Source: a candidate division KSB1 bacterium | Lineage (GTDB): Bacteria > Zhuqueibacterota > Zhuqueibacteria > Zhuqueibacterales > Zhuqueibacteraceae | Direction: 5' to 3' | DNA length: 64,000 bases | Assembly (NCBI GenBank): GCA_034506175.1 | Contig: JAPDQB010000010.1 | Coordinates: 62,001-126,000 of the forward strand | Part shown: positions 34,616-43,376 of the stretch, piece after piece | Numbering within the stretch: the first letter of the stretch is position 1 | Layout of the letters: the number at the start of each line of letters is the position of its first letter | Notes under the pieces: model-generated | What the model was told of the DNA's origin: nothing | The model's input: the letters and a program-made list of their open reading frames with translations, nothing else | Database searches by the model: none | Program-made: the position numbers and the translations under genes

Positions 34616-35029
34616 TTATTTCTCAAAAACAACCGGCACGCGCACCGTTGCCGTGACCGGCTCGCCTCGTCTGCGGCCGGGTTTCCACTTCACGCGCGCG
34701 ACCGCCAGCAGCGCTTCCGAATCCATCCCCGCGAAGCCGGAGCTTTGCGCAATTTTTGTTGCCATCACGCGGCCGCTGGCATTGATCGTCGCCTCCACGA
34801 TGACCCAGCCTTCTTTGTTTTCCAGCGTAACTTCTTCCGGCGCGCGCAGCGCCGCTTGAATCGCTGCGGTTCCGCCCACCGGCTCCGGCGGCGCATCGAG
34901 ATTGGAAGAAACCGCCTCGATTTTTTCCGGCGGCGGTGAATCCGGATCGCCGGCTTGGTGACCGAGTCGTGGCTTGGCGGCGCAACCGAACAGCATCAAC
35001 ATCAGCAGAAATTGAATCGCGGTTTTCAT
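34616..35029 (-). CDS. TonB C-terminal-domain lipoprotein
   Basis: About 137 residues. The signal MKTAIQFLLMLMLFGC ends in a lipobox, followed by a Pro-rich linker and a TonB-like C-terminal domain: GWVIVEATINASGRV, SEALLAVARVKWKPGRRRG and TVRVPVVFEK. Unlike true TonB, the anchor is a lipid rather than a membrane helix, so it is unlikely to transduce proton-motive force alone. I chose ATG 35029 because of the lipobox; a longer frame starts at 35068. Its start faces the divergent hydrolase gene, and the 117 bp between them must hold both promoters. Confidence 0.8.
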   Translation of the reverse strand: MKTAIQFLLMLMLFGCAAKPRLGHQAGDPDSPPPEKIEAVSSNLDAPPEPVGGTAAIQAALRAPEEVTLENKEGWVIVEATINASGRVMATKIAQSSGFAGMDSEALLAVARVKWKPGRRRGEPVTATVRVPVVFEK

Positions 35030-35146
35030 GCCTTTCTTTCCTGGTAAAATGGCGAAAATGACTTGCAACTGCCGGTCCTATTTTTTAAATTGACCTTATC
35101 AAAAATTAACGAATTTCTCCACAAAAGCAAGGCCGAAAAAACGAAG

Positions 35147-35977
35147 ATGCTGCGTGTTCTCGTCATCACATTGGTTGCGCTCGTCGGCGCCCTTTTGTTG
35201 GTGCGCTTGCTGGAATCGCAAATGGTTTTTTTCCCGAGCAAATACCCCTCGGGATTTTGGTCATTGCAAAGCGGCAACGATCTCAAAATAACCGATGTCT
35301 GGTTCACCGCCGGCGACGGCGTCAGACTGCACGGTTGGTTCGCCCCGCATCCGCAGCCTGCCGCTTCATTGTTGATGTGTCACGGCAATGCCGGCAATGT
35401 GAGTGATCGCTATGACTGGCTCGGGATGCTGCATCAGCGCGCGCCGGTGAATCTTTTTATCTTTGATTATCGCGGCTATGGCCGCAGTCAAGGCCGGCCG
35501 ACGGAGGAGGGTTGTTACCGCGATGCCGCGGCAGCTTTTGACTGGCTGGCGGCGCAAAATCTCAATGTGCCGATCATCGTGCACGGCCATTCGCTCGGCA
35601 GCGCCGTTGCCGTCGATCTGGTTCATCGCCTGCCGAATCGCGCCGCCGGCGTTATTCTCGAATCCGCTTTCACCAACGCCACTGACATGGCGCGCCTGAT
35701 GTTCGGGCCGATTCCACTGCATTGGATGTCGAGCATGAAATGGGCGGCAGACGAAAAGATTACCGCCGTCAGAATTCCCAAGCTGTTTATTCACGGCGAG
35801 CATGATTCGATCATTCCAATCCGGCTGGGGAAAAAGCTTTTTGAAGTGGCGGCATCCCCAAAAGAGTTTGTGACACTCAGGCAAGCCGATCATAATGACA
35901 CGTTCGTGGCCGGCGGCGATGAGTATTATCAAGCGATTCGTGGGTTTGTTGAACGATGCGTCTTGACAACACAATAA
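35147..35977 (+). CDS. Alpha/beta hydrolase, membrane-anchored (ABHD13/bem46-like)
   Basis: About 276 residues with an N-terminal hydrophobic anchor (VLVITLVALVGALLLVRLL). The fold is clear: oxyanion-region MCHGNAGNVSDR, YRGYGRSQGRPTEEG, nucleophile elbow HGHSLGSAVA, acid IHGEHDSIIP and catalytic His in QADHNDTF. This subgroup includes thioesterase- and acylhydrolase-like enzymes; substrate unknown. A frame extends upstream to 35063 but the anchor starts at ATG 35147. The 3' end overlaps the aminotransferase start by 22 bp, indicating coupled expression. Confidence 0.88.
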   Translation: MLRVLVITLVALVGALLLVRLLESQMVFFPSKYPSGFWSLQSGNDLKITDVWFTAGDGVRLHGWFAPHPQPAASLLMCHGNAGNVSDRYDWLGMLHQRAPVNLFIFDYRGYGRSQGRPTEEGCYRDAAAAFDWLAAQNLNVPIIVHGHSLGSAVAVDLVHRLPNRAAGVILESAFTNATDMARLMFGPIPLHWMSSMKWAADEKITAVRIPKLFIHGEHDSIIPIRLGKKLFEVAASPKEFVTLRQADHNDTFVAGGDEYYQAIRGFVERCVLTTQ

Positions 35978-37161
35978 AACAAAAACATTTTTTCTCTTCG
36001 CGCTTCAAATGGAATTTGCAACCGAATCGCTTGAGCCTGTTGCTGGAAGAGAAACGCCGGCGTGACGAAAAAGTTTTCGACCTCACCGAATCCAATCCGA
36101 CCGCGGCCGGTTTTGATTATCCCGCCGAAGCCATTCTGCACGCCCTGGCGCAACCGGCGGCGCTGCGCTATGAACCGCAGCCGCGCGGCCTGCTTTCGGC
36201 GCGTGAAGCCGTCGCCGAATATTACCGGCAGCGCGGCCACGACGTCAATGTCGACCGCATTCATCTCACCACCGGCACCAGCGAAGCCTACACGTTTCTT
36301 TTTAAATTGCTCGCCGATTCCGGCCAAAACGTTCTCGTGCCGCAGCCGAGTTATCCGCTGTTTGATTTTCTCGCCGGATTTGAAGGCATTGAGCTGGTGC
36401 CTTATCGGCTGTTTTATGCTCAAGATGAATGGCGCATCGACTTCGATTCAATATATGCCGCCATCAACGAACAGACTCGCGCCATCATTTTGGTCAATCC
36501 GAACAATCCCACCGGCTCTTTTGTTAAACGCGACGAGCTGGCGAACTTGACCCGGCTTTATGCCGAGCATCGCTTGCCGCTCATTGTTGACGAAGTTTTT
36601 TCCGACTATGCTTTTTCGCCTGACTCGACGCGAGTCGAGTCATTGGTTGGCGTTTCGGAACCACTCACGTTTGTGATGAGCGGCCTCTCGAAAATTCTCG
36701 GCCTGCCCCAGATGAAGCTCGGCTGGATTGTGGTCAATGGCCCGGAAAATTCTTGCCGGCAGGCGCAGGAATATCTCGATTTGCTCGCCGACACCCAGCT
36801 TTCCGTCAGCACGCCGATTCAACACGCCGCGCCAAAATGGTTGCAGTTTAAAGATATTTTACAAAATCAAATTAGCGCGCGGGTGAAAGCCAATTTTAAT
36901 TTTCTGCAAACACAGCTTGTCGATCATCCGCGCTGTCGCGCGCTGCGCGCCGAAGGCGGCTGGTACGCTGTTCTCGAAATTGACAAGCTGTCGTCGGAAG
37001 AGGAATTCATTTTAGCTGTGCTCAAAAACGACAACGTTTTAGTTCATCCCGGTTACTTTTTCGATTTTCAAACGGAGGGTTTTCTGGTTTTAAGCTTACT
37101 GCCGGCGCCGGAAATTTTTCGCGAGGGGTTTGGCCGCTTATTACAGCAAATTTCAATTTAG
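35956..37161 (+). CDS. PLP-dependent aminotransferase, class I/II
   Basis: 401 residues of fold-type I aminotransferase: LTESNPTAAGF, TTGTSEAYTFLFKLL, PSYPLFDFL, NPNNPTGSFV, DEVFSDYAF and the Schiff-base lysine in SGLSKILGLPQMKLGWI. The sequence is like aspartate/aromatic aminotransferases or alanine transaminases. Its start lies within the end of the hydrolase gene. It converges with the dipeptide epimerase gene 12 bp away, but on opposite strands, so there is no operon link. Specific substrate cannot be named. Confidence 0.9.
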   Translation: MRLDNTIKQKHFFSSRFKWNLQPNRLSLLLEEKRRRDEKVFDLTESNPTAAGFDYPAEAILHALAQPAALRYEPQPRGLLSAREAVAEYYRQRGHDVNVDRIHLTTGTSEAYTFLFKLLADSGQNVLVPQPSYPLFDFLAGFEGIELVPYRLFYAQDEWRIDFDSIYAAINEQTRAIILVNPNNPTGSFVKRDELANLTRLYAEHRLPLIVDEVFSDYAFSPDSTRVESLVGVSEPLTFVMSGLSKILGLPQMKLGWIVVNGPENSCRQAQEYLDLLADTQLSVSTPIQHAAPKWLQFKDILQNQISARVKANFNFLQTQLVDHPRCRALRAEGGWYAVLEIDKLSSEEEFILAVLKNDNVLVHPGYFFDFQTEGFLVLSLLPAPEIFREGFGRLLQQISI

Positions 37162-37173
37162 CAGGCAGGTCAA

Positions 37174-38208
37174 TTACGTTTTGTAAATCACCCCCAGCCC
37201 CGGCGCCTCCGGCAGAACGATGCGGCCATTTTGTATTGGCGCGCCGATAAACGGATCGTTGCTGATGAGCAGATGCCCGTCGAGATCGGCGTGATCAGCG
37301 AGCGGCGCGAGATGCGCGGCGGCGGTGATGCCAACCGAGCTTTCGATCATGCAGCCGAGCATGATTTTAAGGCCAAGGCTTCGCGCAAGATGAATCATGC
37401 GCCACGCTTCCTGCACGCCGCCGGCTTTCATCAGCTTGATGTTGATCCCGTCGTAAACTCCGGCCAGCGCCGGCAGATCGTGAAGCTTTTTTGAATCTTC
37501 GTCCGCAAACAAAGGCATGGCCACGCCTCGCTGTTGCAATTGTTGCCGCAGCCAGCGGACCTCGTTCAGGCGACTGGCCGGCAGCGGTTGCTCGACAAAT
37601 TCAATGTTGAATTGAGAAAGCCAGCAGATTTTTTCCAGGGCTTCTTCCTTGCTTTTCCAGCCTTCGTTCGCATCGACGCGCAGCGGCTTGTCCGTCACCT
37701 CGCGCACCGCCCGCATGATGTCCGCATCGTGTTGGGTTCCGAGCTTGATTTTTAAAATGGGAAACGCCTCGGCCTCGCGGATTTTGCGCTGCATCATTTC
37801 CGGCGTGTCGATGCCGATCGTAAAGGAGGAAATCGGCGTTCGTGCCGGATTCAGACCCCACAAACGAAACAATGGCACGCCATATTTTTTTCCAACCCAA
37901 TCCATGAGCGCCATGTCCAGCGCGGCTTTGGCGGCATTTTGTCCGTTGCCAAGATTTTGTATCACTTCGCCGGTTTCAACAAAATGCCGCGGATCGGCCT
38001 TGGCGACAATCGGCTTCGCGCTTTCGATGAATTCCTGCAAGCTTTCGAGCGATTCGCCGTAGCGCTTGCTGAACGAAGCTTCGCCGACACCGGTGACGCC
38101 GTCGTGTTCGAGATAAACAAAAATATTATCGTGATAATCAACCGAGGCGCGGGAAATTGTCCAGGTGTGTTTGAGGTGGAGGCGAATGATCCGTGAAGAA
38201 AGAATCAT
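37174..38208 (-). CDS. Dipeptide epimerase (L-Ala-D/L-Glu epimerase-like, enolase superfamily)
   Basis: 344 residues. Enolase-superfamily landmarks in order are ILKIKLGTQHD (KxK catalytic lysine on one face), RVDANEGW, EFVEQPL and FADEDS (three metal ligands), INIKLMKAGG (second catalytic Lys) and GCMIESSVG, then DLDGHLL near the C-terminus. This set matches L-Ala-D/L-Glu epimerases that recycle murein peptides, and relatives with other dipeptides. No murein gene is adjacent. The upstream 390 bp contains a decayed nucleotidyltransferase. Confidence 0.9.
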   Translation of the reverse strand: MILSSRIIRLHLKHTWTISRASVDYHDNIFVYLEHDGVTGVGEASFSKRYGESLESLQEFIESAKPIVAKADPRHFVETGEVIQNLGNGQNAAKAALDMALMDWVGKKYGVPLFRLWGLNPARTPISSFTIGIDTPEMMQRKIREAEAFPILKIKLGTQHDADIMRAVREVTDKPLRVDANEGWKSKEEALEKICWLSQFNIEFVEQPLPASRLNEVRWLRQQLQQRGVAMPLFADEDSKKLHDLPALAGVYDGINIKLMKAGGVQEAWRMIHLARSLGLKIMLGCMIESSVGITAAAHLAPLADHADLDGHLLISNDPFIGAPIQNGRIVLPEAPGLGVIYKT

Positions 38209-38281
38209 GTTGAGTGCGAAGGCTTTTCAAAGTTTTCGAGAAGGCGTTCAATTTCGCTGATGAAACGAGAATAAACGGAGA

Positions 38282-38440
38282 CTAGCCATAAATTCTCATG
38301 CCATCTCGTAAGATGAGTTTATCGAACAGAGTTGGCGTCGAAAGATCGACCAGGTCAACGGGTTTGGGCAGTTGTTTTATTAACTCCGTATAAAAGTCAA
38401 TAAAAAAAACCAGTGTCAATTTAGATCGGTATTGCTGTCG
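38282..38440 (-). pseudogene. Remnant of a nucleotidyltransferase (MNT-type) C-terminus
   Basis: The minus strand reads IDFYTELIKQL, then PKPVDLVDLSTPTLFDKLI and LRDGMRIYG before a stop at 38282-38284. This is the usual end of MNT antitoxins (VDLVDL...L...I...G..IY). Upstream, after a run of eight T, frames are broken and only FDDSNTDLN resembles the DxD region. The rest of 38209-38601 (about 390 bp) contains no gene I can support. Confidence 0.5.
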
Positions 38441-38601
38441 TCAAACGCAACTTTACTTGAAATATAAACGAAACCCCGGGATTATGCAAAATAAAATTAT
38501 TGCTTCGGGGTGAGACATTTCATTAAAAGCGGCAGCGATTCCGAGCCAGTGGAATTGGCGTCAATGGAGGGGAGGAAAGCCCCTCACAAACAAGCCCGCA
38601 C

Positions 38602-38904
38602 TCAAAACCCCGGCTTCGCCAAAACCTCACGAGTGAGATAATCGCTTAGTGTGAAGACGATCATGATCAAAAACCAAAAGAATCCCGCGCCGACGAAGAT
38701 CCAGGTGAGACGGGGGCTGTAACGCACGTGCATGAAATAGAGAACGACCAGCAGCGCTTTGCATGTTGCGATGGTCATGGCGATGTAAATGTTCAGCCAG
38801 CCGGCGTCGTAAAAGGCCACGTCGACGGTGACAAGAGTCAACATCAGCAACGTGACGAAAACGAGAATGTAAATTCTTTGGGGGATGATAATGTGTTTTG
38901 ACAT
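38602..38904 (-). CDS. Cytochrome c oxidase subunit IV family protein
   Basis: 100 residues with three predicted membrane helices: YILVFVTLLMLTLVTVDVAF, the conserved TIATCKALLVVLYFMHVRYS segment, and FFWFLIMIVFTLSDYL. The K-A-x-L-V-x-x-Y-F-M-H motif is diagnostic of the small subunit IV/CyoD-like proteins of bacterial heme-copper oxidases. It is the last gene of the oxidase cluster, separated from subunit III by about 196 bp that carry palindromes and a heptad repeat. Confidence 0.92.
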   Translation of the reverse strand: MSKHIIIPQRIYILVFVTLLMLTLVTVDVAFYDAGWLNIYIAMTIATCKALLVVLYFMHVRYSPRLTWIFVGAGFFWFLIMIVFTLSDYLTREVLAKPGF

Positions 38905-38928
38905 GGCTTTTCAAATATAATACGTAAA

Positions 38929-39011
38929 GCAGGCTTCCAGCCTGCAAACGAAGGCAAGCTTGAAGCTTGCGCTGCAAAAAACTTCGCGGTCGTGCCTGCC
39001 CTGCCGCAGGC
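38929..39011. repeat. REP-like cluster of three short palindromes
   Basis: Three hairpins follow one another: GCAGGCT-tcc-AGCCTGC (38929-38945), GCAAGCT-tga-AGCTTGC (38954-38970) and GCCTGC-cctgcc-GCAGGC (38994-39011). This is the layout of REP/BIME-type intergenic repeats, placed between the subunit III and subunit IV genes, where it could affect mRNA stability. Confidence 0.6.
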
Positions 39012-39039
39012 CAGGGATAGTTTTTCCAGAGTATACTAT

Positions 39040-39103
39040 AAAACGTGAGTCGTAAGACGTAATTCGTAAAACGTAACGGGTTTGTGTTACGCATTACGTT
39101 TTA
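39040..39103. repeat. Degenerate heptanucleotide NNNNCGT tract
   Basis: Five in-register units AAAACGT, GAGTCGT, AAGACGT, AATTCGT, AAAACGT (39040-39074) are followed by an inverted arm TTACGCATTACGTTTTA that reaches the stop codon of the subunit III gene. The arm can pair with the AAAACGTAA part. Confidence 0.7.
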
Positions 39104-39757
39104 GGCTCGGCTCATCAAGTAAAGCAACGGAAACAAAAAAATCCAGACAATATCGACAAAATGCCAGTAGAGGCCGGCGATGTCAACCGGCGTAAAATAG
39201 TCTGCCGAGAAGCGACCTTGTCTCGCCTGAAAGACGAGCGCGAGCAAAATGCCGATGCCGATGATCATGTGCAGCGCGTGCAGCCCGGTCATGCCGAAAT
39301 AAAAGGAAAAGAAGAGCTGAGAGTGATGCGGATCCGTCAAGGCCGCCGCTGGCCTGAAGTTCGGCCCCGGCACCAGATGCTCGTGAAATTTGTGGGAGTA
39401 TTCCACAACTTTGTTGCCGAGAAAAACCGAACCCAGCACGATGGTCAGCAGCAGATAGACGATGAGCGAGCGGCGATGACTCAATTGCGCGGCGCGAACC
39501 GCCAGCACCATCGTCAAGCTGCTGCAGATCAAAATGGCGGTGTTGATCGCGCCGAGCCGATAATCCAGGAGATTGCTGGCCTCGGCAAACGCGACGGGAT
39601 AAAGAGAGCGATAGACGATATAACCGAGGAACAGGCCGCCGAAGAACATAATCTCCGTGACCAGGAATGTCCACATGCCAAGCGTGGACGCTTCGAATTG
39701 CTGATCGGCATCCTCGAAATGATGCGCCAGCGCGGGATTGGCATGATGCTCAGACAA
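39101..39757 (-). CDS. ctaE: Cytochrome c oxidase subunit III
   Basis: 218 residues, five to six membrane helices, of the short bacterial subunit III type. The conserved [20 protein letters not shown] starts the first helix; [19 protein letters not shown] and the terminal [20 protein letters not shown] are diagnostic. Its start overlaps the end of the subunit I gene by 8 bp. The last codon is the edge of a heptanucleotide repeat tract. Confidence 0.96.
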   Translation of the reverse strand: MSEHHANPALAHHFEDADQQFEASTLGMWTFLVTEIMFFGGLFLGYIVYRSLYPVAFAEASNLLDYRLGAINTAILICSSLTMVLAVRAAQLSHRRSLIVYLLLTIVLGSVFLGNKVVEYSHKFHEHLVPGPNFRPAAALTDPHHSQLFFSFYFGMTGLHALHMIIGIGILLALVFQARQGRFSADYFTPVDIAGLYWHFVDIVWIFLFPLLYLMSRA

Positions 39758-41420
39758 TTTCCGCCTCCTCGACTTTGGGCCGGACAGGCGTGTACTCGTA
39801 AGCTTCTTCGGTTACAATCGGGATTTTGGTGAAATTCTCCGTCGGCGGTGGCGAGGGAATTTTCCATTCCAAGCCGGTGGCGTTCCACGGATTTGTGCTG
39901 GCGAGCTGACCGTAGCGCAGCGACCACAGCAAGTAAATCAGCGGAATCAAATAGCCGACGCCGAGAATCGAAGCGCCGGCGGTGGACATGACGTTCAAGA
40001 CCTGAAACTCGTCGGGATAAAAATGGTAGCGCCGCGGCATGCCGAGATAGCCGACGAGAAACTGCGGGAAGAAAGTCAAATTGAATCCGACAAAAATCAC
40101 CAGCGCGGCGAAGCGCGCCCAGCCCTCGGGATAAAGCCGCCCGGTCATTTTCGGCCACCAGAAATGAATGCCACCGAGATAAGCCATGATGGTGCCGCCG
40201 ACCATGATGTAATGAAAATGCGCGACGACGAAGTAGGTGTCGTGGACGTGAACATCAACCGCCAGTGTGGCGAGAAAAAGGCCGGTCAAGCCGCCGATCG
40301 TAAAAAGCCCCAAAAAGCCGATGGCGTAGAGCATCGGCGCTTGATAAGACACCGAGCCTTTGTACAACGTTGCGGTCCAATTGAAAACTTTGATGGCCGA
40401 GGGAATCGCGACGAGAAAACTCAGGATCGAGAATACCATGCCGGCGTAAATCGATTGGCCGCTGGTAAACATGTGATGGCCCCACACCAGAAATCCCAAC
40501 ACCGCAATCGCCACGCTGGAGAACGCAATAAAATGATAGCCAAAAACTTTCTTTTTGGAAAAACAGGTGATCAGCTCGCTGATGACGCCCATCGCCGGCA
40601 GGACCATGATGTAAACCGCCGGATGCGAATAGAACCAGAAGAGATGCTGAAACAAAATCGGATCGCCGCCGAGCGCGGGATCGAAGATGCCGATATGAAA
40701 AATGCGTTCGAGCGCGACGAGAAAGATGGCGGCGGTGACGACCGGCGTGCCGAGAATTTGAATCAAGCTGGTGGCGTAATGCGCCCAGACGAACAGCGGC
40801 AGGCGAAACCACGTCAAGCCCGGCGCGCGCATTTTGTGAATGGTGACAATGAAATTCAAGCCGGTCAAAATCGAGGAAAAGCCGGTGATGAAAACGCCGA
40901 TAGCGGTGAGCACGACATTGGTGTTCGAGTAGGTGCTGCTGTACGGCGTGTAAAACGTCCAGCCGGTATCGACACCGCCCAGCAACGTGGCGGCAAAGGT
41001 GAAGAGGCCGCCGATCATGTACACGTACCAGCTCATCAGGTTGAGGCGCGGGAAAGCCAGATCGCGCGCGCCGATCATGATGGGGATGAGAAAGTTGCCC
41101 AGGATGGCGGGGATTGCCGGAATGAGAAAAAAGAAAACCATCATCACGCCGTGCATTGTGAACATCTTGTTGTAGGTTTCCGACTGCATCAAATCGCCGG
41201 CGGGCGTGAGCAGCTCCAGCCGGATGAGCACGGCGAAGAAACCGCCGAGAAAGAAAAACAATGTGACGGCGATCAAATACAGAATGGCGATGCGTTTGTG
41301 GTCGACGGTCAACAGCCACGATTTGGCGGTGAACGCAACGTTCAAATAATTTTTTCGAGGCCGCGGCTCTTCTTCATTGGCGAGCTGATGCGGCTTGGGG
41401 GTAAAGACGGCAGTAGCCAT
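39750..41420 (-). CDS. ctaD: Cytochrome c oxidase subunit I (type A2 heme-copper oxidase)
   Basis: 556 residues with 12 or more membrane helices. Heme a ligand region [12 protein letters not shown] and [10 protein letters not shown]; CuB ligands in [15 protein letters not shown] and WGHHMFTSG. The D-channel glutamate of GHPEVY is replaced, giving the YSHPAV signature of type A2 oxidases, in which Tyr and Ser substitute for that Glu. The C-terminal tail is hydrophilic and ends in an EEAEIV stretch. It reduces oxygen to water with proton pumping. It lies 17 bp downstream of the subunit II gene. Confidence 0.97.
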   Translation of the reverse strand: MATAVFTPKPHQLANEEEPRPRKNYLNVAFTAKSWLLTVDHKRIAILYLIAVTLFFFLGGFFAVLIRLELLTPAGDLMQSETYNKMFTMHGVMMVFFFLIPAIPAILGNFLIPIMIGARDLAFPRLNLMSWYVYMIGGLFTFAATLLGGVDTGWTFYTPYSSTYSNTNVVLTAIGVFITGFSSILTGLNFIVTIHKMRAPGLTWFRLPLFVWAHYATSLIQILGTPVVTAAIFLVALERIFHIGIFDPALGGDPILFQHLFWFYSHPAVYIMVLPAMGVISELITCFSKKKVFGYHFIAFSSVAIAVLGFLVWGHHMFTSGQSIYAGMVFSILSFLVAIPSAIKVFNWTATLYKGSVSYQAPMLYAIGFLGLFTIGGLTGLFLATLAVDVHVHDTYFVVAHFHYIMVGGTIMAYLGGIHFWWPKMTGRLYPEGWARFAALVIFVGFNLTFFPQFLVGYLGMPRRYHFYPDEFQVLNVMSTAGASILGVGYLIPLIYLLWSLRYGQLASTNPWNATGLEWKIPSPPPTENFTKIPIVTEEAYEYTPVRPKVEEAEIV

Positions 41421-41437
41421 TAAAACTCCGGAAGAAT

Positions 41438-42394
41438 TTAAAATTCTTTTCCAATTTCTCTCTGTGTCGTTCCCAGCGATTTTATATACGCTGTCAATTG
41501 CAGTAACGCTGCTTCGCTGACTTGGCCTTGATAAGCCGGCATGATCGGGCTGTAGCCGGCGGTGATTTTTCTATGGGGATTCAAAATCGACTCGCGAATA
41601 TAATCTTCGTTTGCGGTGATGACCTCGCCGTTTTGCAATTGCACCGGTGCGCCGAAGACGCCTTTGAGCGTCGGGCCGCGGCTGCCGGGTTTGTCGCCAT
41701 GGCAGGTGTTGCAGCCAAGCTGCTGGAATTTTTTCTCGCCGGCGGCAACCGGTGTCTCGCCGGTGTCGCCGCCGCTCAGCCAGCGCTGGTATTGCGGCGG
41801 TTCCATCACCACAACACTGCCGGTCATTTGCGAATGCTTGGTGCCGCAATACTCGGCGCAAAAGAGATGATAAACTCCCGGTTTGGTGGCTTCGAACCAC
41901 AATGTCGTATAACGTCCCGGCACGACATCTTTTTTCACACGGAAAGCCGGAACGTAAAAACTGTGAATCACGTCTTCCGACGCCATGATCAATTTGACGG
42001 GCCGGCCGGTGGGCACATGCAGCTCGTTGATTTCGCGTTGTCCGGAGGGATGCTGAATGTGCCACATCCACTGCTTGCCGACGACGTAAATCTCCAGCGC
42101 ATCGTCCGGCGGCGTGTAGGTGTTGAAGTACAGTTTCGCGCCCCAAACAAAAACGATGAGCGCCAAACCAAATGGAATAATCGACCAGGCCAATTCGAGC
42201 TGAATCAAGCCCGGAATCTGGCGCGGCACTTCCTCTTCGGAACGGCGGCGGTAACGCACGGCAAAAATGTAAATCAGGAAAAAAACCAGCAGCGCGAAAA
42301 AGATGCTCAGTCCGGTCAAAACATAATACAGCAGATCGACTTTTCCGGCGAGAGCGGAAGCTTGATCGGGAAATATGTAAAAGCCTTTGTCCAT
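41438..42394 (-). CDS. ctaC: Cytochrome c oxidase subunit II with fused cytochrome c domain (caa3 type)
   Basis: 318 residues: two N-terminal membrane helices, a periplasmic cupredoxin domain with the CuA site [12 protein letters not shown] (Cys, Cys, His, Met ligands), and a C-terminal cytochrome c domain with CNTCH and a distal Met in SPIMPAYQG. The fused heme defines a caa3-type oxidase, which takes electrons directly from ACIII or its cytochrome. The start ATG at 42394 lies beside a heptanucleotide tract that continues into the SCO gene. Confidence 0.96.
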   Translation of the reverse strand: MDKGFYIFPDQASALAGKVDLLYYVLTGLSIFFALLVFFLIYIFAVRYRRRSEEEVPRQIPGLIQLELAWSIIPFGLALIVFVWGAKLYFNTYTPPDDALEIYVVGKQWMWHIQHPSGQREINELHVPTGRPVKLIMASEDVIHSFYVPAFRVKKDVVPGRYTTLWFEATKPGVYHLFCAEYCGTKHSQMTGSVVVMEPPQYQRWLSGGDTGETPVAAGEKKFQQLGCNTCHGDKPGSRGPTLKGVFGAPVQLQNGEVITANEDYIRESILNPHRKITAGYSPIMPAYQGQVSEAALLQLTAYIKSLGTTQREIGKEF

Positions 42395-42401
42395 AGTTTT
42401 T

Positions 42402-42500
42402 TCGAAGATGGAAAATAGATGATCGAAGCTGGAAGATCAAGGAAGATCAAAGAGTCGATTCATTATCGACCTTCGATCTTCTCTCCTCTACCCTCGATCT
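42402..42500. repeat. Heptanucleotide tract spanning the SCO C-terminus and the SCO-subunit II gap
   Basis: 7-bp units such as CGAAGAT, GGAAAAT, AGATGAT, CGAAGCT, GGAAGAT, then inverted ATTATCG, ACCTTCG, ATCTTCT, CTCCTCT, ACCCTCG, ATCTTCG. GATCGAAG (42421-42428) can pair with CTTCGATC (42471-42478). Part of it encodes the last residues of the SCO protein as a 7-residue repeat rich in Arg, Ser and Glu. Confidence 0.65.
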
Positions 42501-43322
42501 TCGATTCTCACGCCGGTCGCGCCGAAACATCACGATCATAAAGGTTCCCAGCGCCAGGACGGTCGCGATGCCGGCCACCCGTAAAACATTCATGATCACG
42601 AGACCGTATTTTCCGGTCTGCGGATCGTAGTGAAAGCAATACAACAATAACACATCAACCGGCGAGCCGATTTTATTTTCCGAAGCTTCGACGAGCGCCA
42701 GGCGCAAGTCGCGGCCAGCATATTCGATGCCGTAAAAATAACGCGCGATCTTGCCTTGCGGCGTGATCACGATGACACCGCTGGCGTGCGCGAATTGATC
42801 GGTGACGGGATCATATTGGTAACGAAATCCCGCTGCCTCGGTTAAACGCCGAATGGCGGCACTATCGCCGGTCAAAAAATGCCAGCCGGACTCGGCGCCA
42901 GGCCGTCCGTATTGTTGCAGATAACCGGCTTTTTTTTCTGCGGCTAATTTTGACGTTTCGCTGGGATCGAAGCTCACGACCAGCACATCGAATTGCTTGC
43001 CGGCGTCGAACGACAAGGTTTTCAAAGTCTCCAGCAGCCCATTCAACACCTGCGTGCAAAGCATCGGACATTCGTAATACACAAAAGCGAGAATCACCGG
43101 CTTTTCGTGGAAGTATTTTCGAAGTGGCGTCTCTTGTCCGTTCTCGTCACGAAATGTCAACTCCAGCGGCAGTTGGGCGCCCAACTTTTGGTCGATGCCG
43201 ACGCCGCGCAGCATCGGCGGCTGGGCACTGGAATCGAGAATCTGGGCGGTGGTTTTGCCTGTGAAGAATAGAAGGCAGAAAATAGAAGACAGCGAATAGA
43301 TCGAAGAGCGGCATAATTTCAT
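42447..43322 (-). CDS. SCO1/SenC-family copper chaperone with C-terminal membrane helix
   Basis: 291 residues: signal peptide, a thioredoxin-like SCO domain with copper-binding CPMLC (YECPMLCTQVLNGLL) and a distal His in DQFAHASGV, then GYGLVI-type linker and a membrane helix VAGIATVLALGTFMIVMF. SCO proteins deliver copper to the CuA centre; the subunit II gene follows. Both ends of the coding sequence are built from heptanucleotide repeats: the signal peptide (SSIYSLSSIFCLLF) and the tail (RRSRVEERRSKVDN). It overlaps the preceding gene by 4 bp. Confidence 0.92.
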   Translation of the reverse strand: MKLCRSSIYSLSSIFCLLFFTGKTTAQILDSSAQPPMLRGVGIDQKLGAQLPLELTFRDENGQETPLRKYFHEKPVILAFVYYECPMLCTQVLNGLLETLKTLSFDAGKQFDVLVVSFDPSETSKLAAEKKAGYLQQYGRPGAESGWHFLTGDSAAIRRLTEAAGFRYQYDPVTDQFAHASGVIVITPQGKIARYFYGIEYAGRDLRLALVEASENKIGSPVDVLLLYCFHYDPQTGKYGLVIMNVLRVAGIATVLALGTFMIVMFRRDRRENRRSRVEERRSKVDNESTL

Positions 43323-43376
43323 TGTTTTAATCCTCCATCTTCCATTTTCGGTTTTCGATCTTCCATCTTCGACTGC
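43263..43376. repeat. Heptanucleotide tracts covering the SCO start and the end of the preceding gene
   Basis: Units GAAGAAT, AGAAGGC, AGAAAAT, AGAAGAC, AGCGAAT, AGATCGA (43263-43304) lie in the SCO signal-peptide codons. The inverted-type units TCCATCT, TCCATTT, TCGGTTT, TCGATCT, TCCATCT, TCGACTG follow from about 43329, in the last codons of the 147-residue protein (SKMEDRK, PKMEDGG). The overlapping start/stop codons lie between the two halves. Confidence 0.65.

Noticed and set aside
40023-41423. 466-codon frame opposite the oxidase subunit I gene
   Set aside because: Shadow of ctaD; charged, low-complexity product.
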